NCBI GenBank assembly: GCA_035285595.1 | Contig: JAYKGV010000006.1 | Location: 49,866 to 113,865, forward strand | DNA: 64,000 nt | From: VGJW01 sp035285595 | GTDB lineage: Bacteria > Cyanobacteriota > Sericytochromatia > S15B-MN24 > VGJW01 | Direction of reading: 5' to 3' | Shown: one piece after another, positions 41,990 through 49,593 of the stretch | Numbering within the stretch: position 1 is the first letter of the stretch | How the letters are laid out: each line of letters opens with the position of its first letter | The notes under the pieces: model-generated | Databases searched by the model: none | Told to the model about the DNA's origin: nothing | Seen by the model: only the letters and a program-made list of their open reading frames with translations | Translations under genes and position numbers: made by a program

Positions 41990-43363
41990 TTGTCCAAGGC
42001 AAGGGTTCAGTACACCTGCGGGGCGTGCGGCATCGTCCAGCCTAGGTCCTATGGGCGTTGTCCGTCCTGCGAAGCCTGGAACAGCTTCGTGGAGGAGCGG
42101 GTGGCGGGGGGGGCTGGCTCAAGGCCAACCGCAGCGTCCGGTGCTCGGCCTCTGGCCATCACGCAGGTACCGGCGGCGGGTCATGGACGTGTGGCCACCG
42201 GCCTTGCCGAGTTTGACCGAGTCCTCGGCGGAGGTATCGTCCCAGGGGCCTTGATGCTCCTCGGAGGTGAGCCGGGGGCCGGGAAGAGCACCCTCACGAT
42301 GCAGGTATCTGCAGCACTGGCACGCCAAGGCAGACAGGTGCTCTATCTCTCGGGCGAAGAATCCGCCCAGCAGATTCGGCTGAGGGCAGACCGACTGGAT
42401 GCCCTCGACGAGCGCCTGCACTTGCTGTGCGAGTCGGACATGCCCACGCTGATAGAGGCCATCCGAGGCCTGTCGCCTGATTTTGTCGTAGTCGACTCCA
42501 TCCAGGCCATGCAGGATCCCGAACTCTCCTCGGTGCCTGGTTCGGTGTCCCAGGTCCGTGAGGCCGCCCTGCAGTTCCAGCAGGTAGCCAAGCGGTACGG
42601 AATCCCGATGGTGCTCGTCGGGCACGTCACCAAGGAAGGTACGCTGGCGGGTCCACGCGTCCTCGAACATCTGGTGGATACGGTACTTTCCTTTGAAGGG
42701 GATCGTTACCGGGCGCATCGCATCTTGCGGTCCCTCAAGAATCGCTACGGTTCCACCCTCGAAGTCGGTGTGTTCGAAATGACCGGTCAGGGCTTGTCCG
42801 AGGTCGCCGATCCGTCGGCCCTGTTTCTTGCCGAGCGCACCCAGGGGGCGAGCGGCAGTGCCGTGGCCGTCCTGCTGGAAGGAAGCCGTCCCTTGTTGCT
42901 CGAGGTACAGGCCCTCGTCGCCCCGACAAGCTCGAGCTCTCCTCGCAGGGCCGCCAACGGGTTGGAACAAGGCCGGCTGATTCAGATACTTGCCGTCCTC
43001 GATCGCCGCGTGGGGCTGCATGTCACCCAGTCAGACGTGCATGCCAACGTGGTAGGTGGCCTGAGCATGGCCGAGCCTGCCGGAGACTTGGCTCTTGCCC
43101 TCGCGGTAGTGGGCGCGGCAAGAGGCCTGGCCTTGCCGGATCCCATGGTGGCCATCGGCGAGATCGGACTCGGTGCCGAGGTGCGGCGCGTAGGCCAGAT
43201 TGAAGCGCGGCTGCACGAGGCGGCCAAGCTGGGCTTCACCCAGGCTTTGATTCCAAGAGGAAATCTAGACGGCCTTGATGTGCCCGACCCTCTCGTGGTC
43301 CACGGCATCGGCCATCTCACGGAGGCCTTGCCGCTGGCATTTCCTTCCCGGGAACCGGCCTAA
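41990..43363 (+). CDS. radA: DNA repair protein RadA
   Basis: A 457-residue RadA (Sms). It has an N-terminal four-cysteine zinc finger (YTCGACG...CPSCEAWNSF), a RecA-type ATPase with Walker A GGEPGAGKS, the RadA-specific LKNRYGST motif (KNRFG type), and a C-terminal Lon-like region (VHANVVGGLSMAEPAGDLALALAV). It drives branch migration in recombination. It starts with TTG at 41990. Confidence 0.97.
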   Translation: MSKARVQYTCGACGIVQPRSYGRCPSCEAWNSFVEERVAGGAGSRPTAASGARPLAITQVPAAGHGRVATGLAEFDRVLGGGIVPGALMLLGGEPGAGKSTLTMQVSAALARQGRQVLYLSGEESAQQIRLRADRLDALDERLHLLCESDMPTLIEAIRGLSPDFVVVDSIQAMQDPELSSVPGSVSQVREAALQFQQVAKRYGIPMVLVGHVTKEGTLAGPRVLEHLVDTVLSFEGDRYRAHRILRSLKNRYGSTLEVGVFEMTGQGLSEVADPSALFLAERTQGASGSAVAVLLEGSRPLLLEVQALVAPTSSSSPRRAANGLEQGRLIQILAVLDRRVGLHVTQSDVHANVVGGLSMAEPAGDLALALAVVGAARGLALPDPMVAIGEIGLGAEVRRVGQIEARLHEAAKLGFTQALIPRGNLDGLDVPDPLVVHGIGHLTEALPLAFPSREPA

Positions 43364-43767
43364 TCCGGAAAGGCCACTCCTCTCGCGACGAGCCAGGGAT
43401 GCATCTCTTCAGGCACGGCCATGCAGGAGAGACGAGACTGGCGCACCAGGGAAAACTCAGGCCACTCAGCCTTGAAGTCCCGCAGGGTGACGGGTTGCTC
43501 GAGCGCACGAGTCACCCGAATGCGGACCTGGACGAACTTTCCCGTGGGGTCGCCAGGATCCGGTTCGGGCAAACCTACCGCTTGTGCAAGGCCCACCACC
43601 GCCTTGTCCGTATTGGAGTGGTAGATGAGCAAACCGTCACCCGGGCGAATGCCGGCCAGCACCCTCGACGCCTGGACATTGCGGACACCGTCCCAGGACG
43701 TCTCACCATCCCGCAACAAATCCCCGAAAGAGTAGGTCTCGGGGTCGGACTTGAGCAGATACCACAT
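43360..43767 (-). CDS. EVE domain protein
   Basis: 135 residues from ATG 43767, where EVE homology begins (MWYLLKSDPETYSFGDLL); the longer upstream frame lies inside the next gene and is discarded. It has SWDGVRNVQA, RPGDGLLIYHSN and VGLAQAVG, standard for the EVE fold (YTH-like, binding modified bases). Bacterial members often act on modified DNA or RNA. It ends over the radA stop on the opposite strand and follows the DUF5995-like gene by 11 bases. Confidence 0.93.
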   Translation of the reverse strand: MWYLLKSDPETYSFGDLLRDGETSWDGVRNVQASRVLAGIRPGDGLLIYHSNTDKAVVGLAQAVGLPEPDPGDPTGKFVQVRIRVTRALEQPVTLRDFKAEWPEFSLVRQSRLSCMAVPEEMHPWLVARGVAFPD

Positions 43768-43778
43768 CGCCAATCGCC

Positions 43779-44606
43779 TCAGGCCTTTGTTGTCCAGCGC
43801 ATCCACGCCCAGACCGCATCGAGCAGCACGGGCCGATCCACCAGCTTTCCGGACGCCAGTGCACGCTCCTCGATGACTTCGGGACCTGCCACGGGATCTC
43901 GGTGCAGCTGCACCGCCAGGCGCCATGACAGATCTCTGGCCGCGCCCATCGCGAGCCCTGGCAGACGATCGTCCCAGCGCTCCACAAGATCGCGAGACCA
44001 ATTTCCATAACGTGAAACCAAGGCCTGACGAACCTCAGGTACCTCATCGCCCAAGATGCGATTGAGTGACTTGAAATCAGGCTCGAGAGCCGCATCGGGG
44101 GTAGCTGTGGCCGCCACGGCAAAGGGAAGGTCCCGGATGACATGAGCGTTGATCGACAACATCAGCACTCGCGCAGGGGAAACAGAAGGCTCCAATCCCG
44201 CCCCAAACGCCAGGCGCCACGCCGGCGGCGCGGCATCACGACGACCGCCATCCTGAGCCTCGAGGGCATCGAGCCAAAGGTTCCCGAAGGCGAGCGTCAT
44301 GCGCTCCATACGCGGTCGGTCGGCAAAAACGCCAAGGTCCATCGCCCGAATGATGTTTCGGGTGGTGATCAGATAGGTCGTCGCGAAGAAGGCCCTTGCA
44401 TCGTTCGAACGTCGATAGCGCCGCTCCAGGCCATCGATGGTCGCCGTCAAGGCCCTGAGGCTCTTTGGACGGCCGGTAAACCAGGATTGCGCCTGCAGTG
44501 TGTCGACCTTGGCCTGAGGACTGCCGGTCAACGGTGCCCCACAGGCGGCAAGTCCCGACACCAGTGAGCTCAGGTATAGCAGCTTCAACAATGATTTCAT
44601 TATCAT
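43779..44606 (-). CDS. DUF5995-like lipoprotein
   Basis: A 275-residue protein with a lipoprotein signal ending LAAC (Cys22). The mature part is helical. The segment RVLMLSINAHVIRDLPFAVA resembles the 'NAHI..DLP' signature of DUF5995, a family of unknown function. Other alignable parts are TATIDGLERRYRRSNDARAF and LAFGNLWLDALEAQ. It lies 11 bases upstream of the EVE gene on the same strand, so the two are probably co-transcribed, although one is exported and the other is not. Confidence 0.72.
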   Translation of the reverse strand: MIMKSLLKLLYLSSLVSGLAACGAPLTGSPQAKVDTLQAQSWFTGRPKSLRALTATIDGLERRYRRSNDARAFFATTYLITTRNIIRAMDLGVFADRPRMERMTLAFGNLWLDALEAQDGGRRDAAPPAWRLAFGAGLEPSVSPARVLMLSINAHVIRDLPFAVAATATPDAALEPDFKSLNRILGDEVPEVRQALVSRYGNWSRDLVERWDDRLPGLAMGAARDLSWRLAVQLHRDPVAGPEVIEERALASGKLVDRPVLLDAVWAWMRWTTKA

Positions 44607-44689
44607 TTAATAGACCACGACAGCCATTAGCTTGCTACCCCCCCGAGAATAGGAAGCGTGGCTGTCCCTCGCGCTCTCCTGTTCCACAC

Positions 44690-45601
44690 ATGACAAAGAA
44701 AAAGACCTCGCTCAAACGGGAAACCCGCGACATCCCTGCGGCTCCCGTTCCTGAGCCGACCTTCTGGCAACGGCTTTTCGGCAAGAAGCCGGTCGCAGGA
44801 GACAAGGTGCGTCGAGCTCCCACATTGACGAAGGACGCACGCAGGAATGCGCCTGCGGGAACCCCACCACGGGCCAGCTCTACCCGCCCCATGTCGACCG
44901 GGGCGGACCTCCGCAGACCCCCTGCGTTGAGCACCATGCCGGACGATGGCGTGGCCCGTCCCTCACGTAGTTTCGTCACTCGTAAATTCAATGCGGGGCT
45001 GGTCCGCGAAGCCCTGTTGGAAGCCATCGACAGAGCCATTTCGAATCCTCTCGACAGCAAGGGTGAACGGGACGACCTGCGCTGGGTCCAAGGGTTGGCA
45101 GCCAAAAGAAGGATGGTCGAAAGCTTCGATCCCAAGGTCCTGGCACCCGAGCAACAGCTGCGGGCCGTGCATTGGATGAGCCAAATCGAGCGGTTGAATC
45201 CGCTGAAACTCACTTACTGGGAAGACCTCACGCTGACCCGGCACATGCTGGACACGGGGGCCTCACGGGAAGAAACCAAGCCGACGTGGCTGGTGGAGTT
45301 GGGCATGACCATCCGGAGGCTCACGCAGGCCATCCAGCAACGAGAAGCGAACCCACAGCCGATGGCAGCCAAGGAGCTCGAGATGCTCGTCCCGCTCTTC
45401 GAGCGCCTGATCATGCTTCCTACAGCGAGAATGGAAGAGCCATGGATCTCCAACCTTCGGGAGCTCTGCCGAGAGCTCGATCCGATGAAGCCCGTCTTCC
45501 ACGCGCGTCATCCGATGTTTGCCAAGGAAGGCCAGAAACTGCTGACTGCTCTCGACGGGATCGGAGAGGCGTGCGGCGTCCCGGCGCCCGACTCCTTCTA
45601 G
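44690..45601 (+). CDS. Unrecognised basic cytoplasmic protein
   Basis: 303 residues from ATG 44690, where sense begins (MTKKKTSLKRETRD); the longer upstream frame overlaps the opposite gene. The first 110 residues are low-complexity, rich in Lys, Arg, Pro and Ala, and likely disordered. The last 190 are helical (WVQGLAAKRRMVESFDPK, AAKELEMLVPLFERLIM). There is no signal peptide, membrane helix or known motif. It converges on the peptide-binding protein gene and overlaps it by four bases. Confidence 0.75.
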   Translation: MTKKKTSLKRETRDIPAAPVPEPTFWQRLFGKKPVAGDKVRRAPTLTKDARRNAPAGTPPRASSTRPMSTGADLRRPPALSTMPDDGVARPSRSFVTRKFNAGLVREALLEAIDRAISNPLDSKGERDDLRWVQGLAAKRRMVESFDPKVLAPEQQLRAVHWMSQIERLNPLKLTYWEDLTLTRHMLDTGASREETKPTWLVELGMTIRRLTQAIQQREANPQPMAAKELEMLVPLFERLIMLPTARMEEPWISNLRELCRELDPMKPVFHARHPMFAKEGQKLLTALDGIGEACGVPAPDSF

Positions 45602-47139
45602 TCAGACGACGAACTGCGCCAGTTCCACGGGTTGCCCAGAGCGGACCAACGCCTCGGACCGCAGCCTTGCAGATCCTTGGGACAAGCCCAGACCTGCAGC
45701 GGCACGACCAGCGGCAGCAAAACCTCGCCCTCACGTAGCCGCCGACTCACCCGTTCCAGCAGGGTCTGCCGCAAACCCGTCTCAGGCGTCGTGGCCACTC
45801 GATCGAGCAGCTGATCCAACACCGGATCCTGCAAGCCCGATACATTGCCTCCACGTGGAGGCAACCGGTCGGAGCGCCACATGTTGCGTACGTCACCGTC
45901 GGCATCTTGCTCCCACGACCAGAGCGCGGCCCCGAAGCCCGGTCGGGACAAGGGGCCTTGAACCGCAAAGAACTGGGAGGGATGCAAGATCTGCAACTTC
46001 ACGTCAGCCCCCAAGGCCTTCCACATCGCCCGCAGGGCCATGGCCGTGGATTCACGCGACCGCCTGCCCAGGGGCATGTGCAAGGTAAAGGAAAGGACTC
46101 TGCCATTCTTGCGGCGGACCCCGTCAGGTCCCGTGCGCCATCCCGCAGACTCGAGGAGACGACGGGCCGAGGCGGCGTCCGGCCGGACCGGCCACATCAA
46201 GCCGGCTGTTCCTGCCCCTGTCACACGATCGGAGCGTGCAGGCAAGGCTCCACCGGCCCACGCATCCCGAACGAGGCGCTCCCGGTCCACCACCAAGCCG
46301 AGTGCGGTCCGCACAACTCGCTGGGAAAGGACAGGATGTCGGACGTCCCAGACGACGGCCTCCAGGAAAGTCGACGGTGCACGACGGATGACGACCCCAG
46401 CCACGCTCGTGACCCGCGAAAGCAACGGAGCAGGAATGCCCGGCAAGATGTCCAGGTCGCCAGCCAGCAGCGCGACCACCGCGGCGCCATCATCCGGAAT
46501 CACCTGCAAGGAGAGGTCCGCCGGGCCAGCAGGGCCGACGCGCTGCAGCCGGATGCGCATTCCCGGCTCCCATGAGACCAACCGGTAAGATCCTGCTCCC
46601 ACCGGCTGACGCTCGGTCCGTCGCCACGTCTCCGTGTCCCGCAGCAGATGGGCGGGATAGACAGCCTCGAAGGCCGTGGGCCACGCGGCCACCGGGCGAT
46701 CGAGGGTGATCCTGGCCACCCGATCCCCCAGGACCTCGACTCCCCGGACATGATCGAGGACGGAACGGTCGAGGACTTTGGAGCGTCCGGGGTCCGCGAG
46801 ATATTTCCACGTCGCGGCGAGGTCCTCCGCCACGACGGGACGACCATCATGCCACCGCCTCCCCGCTGACAGCCTGATACGAGCCCGCCAGAGCACCCCC
46901 TCGCGCCGCAAGGTCGGCAAGCCCTCGGCCAGATCCGGTTCCCATCCCCCCTGCTCGTCACGTCGCCACAAACCGGCATGGACAAGCCGCGCCACATCTC
47001 GTGCGATCGCCATGCCCGTTGCATGCGGCCAGATGGTGTCAGGTTCCTGAGCCAGACGAATTCGCAAGGGCGGGGAGGCTTCGGCAGGAAGAACCAAAGG
47101 GGAGAGAAGCAGCAGGAAGATGCTGGTGATGCGGCGCAC
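45598..47139 (-). CDS. Peptide/nickel-type ABC substrate-binding protein (SBP family 5)
   Basis: About 513 residues from GTG 47139. The fold is that of DppA/OppA-type binding proteins: LRIRLAQEPDTIWPHATGM, HDGRPVVAEDLAATWKYLADP, VGAGSYRLVSWEPGMRIRLQR and AALGLVVDRERLVRDAWAGGAL. The signal peptide ends PAEASPP without a lipobox cysteine, so it is a free periplasmic protein. The start GTG is preferred because TGTTAGAAC, an extended -10, ends five bases before it; GTG 47154 is an alternative. No permease or ATPase gene is adjacent. Confidence 0.88.
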   Translation of the reverse strand: MRRITSIFLLLLSPLVLPAEASPPLRIRLAQEPDTIWPHATGMAIARDVARLVHAGLWRRDEQGGWEPDLAEGLPTLRREGVLWRARIRLSAGRRWHDGRPVVAEDLAATWKYLADPGRSKVLDRSVLDHVRGVEVLGDRVARITLDRPVAAWPTAFEAVYPAHLLRDTETWRRTERQPVGAGSYRLVSWEPGMRIRLQRVGPAGPADLSLQVIPDDGAAVVALLAGDLDILPGIPAPLLSRVTSVAGVVIRRAPSTFLEAVVWDVRHPVLSQRVVRTALGLVVDRERLVRDAWAGGALPARSDRVTGAGTAGLMWPVRPDAASARRLLESAGWRTGPDGVRRKNGRVLSFTLHMPLGRRSRESTAMALRAMWKALGADVKLQILHPSQFFAVQGPLSRPGFGAALWSWEQDADGDVRNMWRSDRLPPRGGNVSGLQDPVLDQLLDRVATTPETGLRQTLLERVSRRLREGEVLLPLVVPLQVWACPKDLQGCGPRRWSALGNPWNWRSSSSD

Positions 47140-47196
47140 ATTTCGTTCTAACACGCGGTTCCTTCGGGCATAAGGGGCTCACGAAGGATTACCGCC

Positions 47197-47787
47197 ATGT
47201 CCAGTTTGTCGCGGACCCCAGCGTCCGACTTCAGTCCCCTGCTCGACCGGCTCGGTCAAGAGCTGGCTACCTGCCGACGAGACGAGAGCTGGCTGACCCT
47301 GGTTGGCATCCGGGTCCTCGATCGCCTGGGAGAGGCGGCCGATAGCGTCCGGGCGCGCAGCGCCCTTGCCCTGCACCACGGCAGAATGGCCGGCGTCCTG
47401 AAGCGCAGCGTGCGCTTCCGCTCGAGGACGGGTAGGGATGCCGACGCCTTCATGCCCTTGGGGGAGGTGTACTACATCGTGTTCCCCGGGACGTCGGAAG
47501 AGCTGGTTCAAGTCCCCATCCAGCGCATCCTGCAGCGTTGGCACGGAGCTGCCGAGGAACTGGCCATCCGGGAACGTCTGGCGCTGGAACGCCTGTTGGC
47601 GGTCGGAGTCGCTTCGTGGCATCCTTCGCGTCGCGAGGTCCAACCGCAAGACCTGCTTGCCTTCTGCACGATGATGATCGACCAGGCGAGCCATGAGGAC
47701 GGCGTGGCGGACCACCTCGTTCCTGAAGGCGAAGGCAGCGGCCAAGTCCACACCACCCTGCGATTGGCCTCGTTCCGCTGGCTGTAG
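47197..47787 (+). CDS. GGDEF-like relic or unknown signalling protein
   Basis: A 196-residue soluble protein with AAGGA before the ATG. The order LTLVGIRVLDRLGEA, then ALHHGRMAGVLKRSVRF, then DAFMPLGEVYYIVFPGTSEE resembles a diguanylate cyclase GGDEF domain (DxF..IND..., then RGGDEF..LLPGT). But the GGDEF signature is absent: GEVYY stands where GGDEF would. If the relation is real it cannot make cyclic di-GMP. The C-terminal 50 residues are not recognised. The assignment is tentative. Confidence 0.55.
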   Translation: MSSLSRTPASDFSPLLDRLGQELATCRRDESWLTLVGIRVLDRLGEAADSVRARSALALHHGRMAGVLKRSVRFRSRTGRDADAFMPLGEVYYIVFPGTSEELVQVPIQRILQRWHGAAEELAIRERLALERLLAVGVASWHPSRREVQPQDLLAFCTMMIDQASHEDGVADHLVPEGEGSGQVHTTLRLASFRWL

Positions 47788-47809
47788 ACGTTGCGGACGC
47801 TCTCGTCTG

Positions 47810-48415
47810 TCAGCGAACGCTGGCCGACGCCACTGGCGAAGTCGGCGGCACTTTCGGTGCTTGGGCGGCCAACTGGGCCTCCACGACACTGAACGCCACC
47901 ATGTTCTCGACCTCGGACACCACAAGCTTGGCATCGTAGTTGCGATCGGCAAGATCGAACGCGGTCATCGACAGTCCGGTCGACACCGGATCGACCACGC
48001 CACGGGCCAAACCTTCGAGGAACTCGCTACGCCCCAGAGCGCCATCCTTGTCGCTGTCAAGCCGTCCCATCAGGTTCGTGACCACCTCGTTGACCTTGCG
48101 CCTGAAATCCGCGAAGCCCTGAGTACGCAACAGATCATTGAGCCCGAGCCTGGCTTGGCGAGACAAATCCAGCTTTTTGAACTCATTGGGGTCCATGCCC
48201 CCTTGGACCCACTCTTCTCGATTGACCCAGCCGTCGCCATCACGATCCAGCCGGCGCAGCATGTCCTGCGCGAGCAAGGCGCTGGCCTGCTGAAGGCCCG
48301 TCCGGGAAAGTGACGTCACGGCCTCGCCAGGCACACCGGTCGCCGCCGGAACCGACTGGCCACAACCACCCAACACAATCATCAATCCCGCGCAGCAACC
48401 GAGACGACGCAACAT
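47810..48415 (-). CDS. EF-hand calcium-binding lipoprotein
   Basis: 201 residues from ATG 48415, with GAGG seven bases upstream. The signal peptide ends VLGGC, a lipobox. Two good EF-hand loops are present, DRDGDGWVNREEW and DSDKDGALGRSEF, and a third weak one, DRNYDAKLVVSE, lacks several ligands. It should bind calcium at the outside of the inner membrane or at the outer membrane. Partner unknown. Divergent from the desaturase gene. Confidence 0.88.
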   Translation of the reverse strand: MLRRLGCCAGLMIVLGGCGQSVPAATGVPGEAVTSLSRTGLQQASALLAQDMLRRLDRDGDGWVNREEWVQGGMDPNEFKKLDLSRQARLGLNDLLRTQGFADFRRKVNEVVTNLMGRLDSDKDGALGRSEFLEGLARGVVDPVSTGLSMTAFDLADRNYDAKLVVSEVENMVAFSVVEAQLAAQAPKVPPTSPVASASVR

Positions 48416-48591
48416 GCACAACCTCACGTAAAGCCAAGGCAATAAGCGGATAAAGAACTATCGACCTCCAGGCTGCGAAACTTGCGAGAACCTCCTCGGA
48501 CCGAAATGACGCAAGCATGACGCGCGTGACCGCCCCATGAGCGACGTATGCCGGTCGGCCATAGACCATGGGGGCAGGAGGAACTCAGGTC

Positions 48592-49506
48592 ATGGGAATC
48601 GTCATGCGCGGGCCCCGCCCCGCCCCCCTGGAGGAGCAACTTGCTCCTGAAGCACTGCCGACTCTGGCCAACCTGGCCAAGGGGCGAGCGGCAGAAAGCA
48701 CCTCATCCCTCATCAGGAAGACGCCGATCAACCCAACCTATGTGGCGTGGATCGTCGTTCCCCACCTTTTGGGCCTGGGCGGTCTTGCCTTGCCGTGGTC
48801 AACCCGCGATGGCTGGGTTGCCTTGGCCATCTACCTCTGGATGGGCTTCTCGGTCACTCTGTATCTCCACAGGTATCTCAGCCATCGTGGATTCGAGTTG
48901 CGCGAGCCCTTGGGGTTCCTCTTCGCCATGGGCAGCGCCGTGGGACTGTCCGGAGATCCGATTGGTTGGGTCAGCCACCATCGCCACCACCACAAGGCCA
49001 GCGACACCGAGAACGACTTGCACAGCCCCCGTCACGGCTTGCTGCACGCCCACATGAAGTGGTTCCTGAGGGAGCCGGCGGATCTCGATGATGCCATCCG
49101 CCCCCTCGCGGAGGATTGCCGCCGCGTGCCCTATCTGGCTTGGCTGGAGAAGCCGGGTTACTTCATGATCCCGCACGTTGCCGTGGCTGTGGCGCTGTAT
49201 GCGTGGGGTGGATTGCCCCTGATGCTGCACGGACTGTACCTGCCTTGGATCGTCATGGCTCATCACACCTACGCCATCAACTCGTTGACCCACAAGCGGT
49301 GGTTCGGCTACCGCCGGTTCGAGACGAGCGACGACAGCGTCAACGCGCCCCTTCTGCTGTTCTCGTTGGGCGAAGGTTGGCACAACAACCACCACGCCCA
49401 CCCGCGTCGGGCAAGCCACGGGCTGGCTTGGTACGAAATCGACGCCACCAAGATGCTGCTCTGGGTTCTGGAGCGCGTCCGTCTGGTCAAGAACGTGCAC
49501 TGGTGA
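48592..49506 (+). CDS. Membrane fatty-acid (acyl-CoA/lipid) desaturase
   Basis: 304 residues from ATG 48592, with AGGAGG ten bases upstream. The three histidine boxes are all present: HRYLSH, HHRHHH and EGWHNNHHAHP. This is the stearoyl-CoA desaturase (delta-9) pattern, also used by cyanobacterial acyl-lipid desaturases. About four membrane helices are visible (YVAWIVVPHLLGLGGLAL, WVALAIYLWMGFSVTLYL, and two around 190-225). It introduces a cis double bond into acyl chains and needs oxygen, so the cell sees air at least at times. A strong terminator follows. Confidence 0.94.
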   Translation: MGIVMRGPRPAPLEEQLAPEALPTLANLAKGRAAESTSSLIRKTPINPTYVAWIVVPHLLGLGGLALPWSTRDGWVALAIYLWMGFSVTLYLHRYLSHRGFELREPLGFLFAMGSAVGLSGDPIGWVSHHRHHHKASDTENDLHSPRHGLLHAHMKWFLREPADLDDAIRPLAEDCRRVPYLAWLEKPGYFMIPHVAVAVALYAWGGLPLMLHGLYLPWIVMAHHTYAINSLTHKRWFGYRRFETSDDSVNAPLLLFSLGEGWHNNHHAHPRRASHGLAWYEIDATKMLLWVLERVRLVKNVHW

Positions 49507-49536
49507 GGCGCAGACCTGGTCCGAGGTGACCTTGGA

Positions 49537-49572
49537 GCAAGGGGCGGTTTCCCCTAGGAAACCGCCCCTTGC
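49537..49572. terminator. Bidirectional terminator between desaturase and glycogen phosphorylase
   Basis: A perfect 15-base stem, GCAAGGGGCGGTTTC (49537-49551) against GAAACCGCCCCTTGC (49558-49572), with a six-base loop. It lies 30 bases after the desaturase stop and 21 bases after the glgP stop on the other strand. The T-tracts are short. Confidence 0.8.
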
Positions 49573-49593
49573 ATCTTGCTGACGCCTTGGCCG

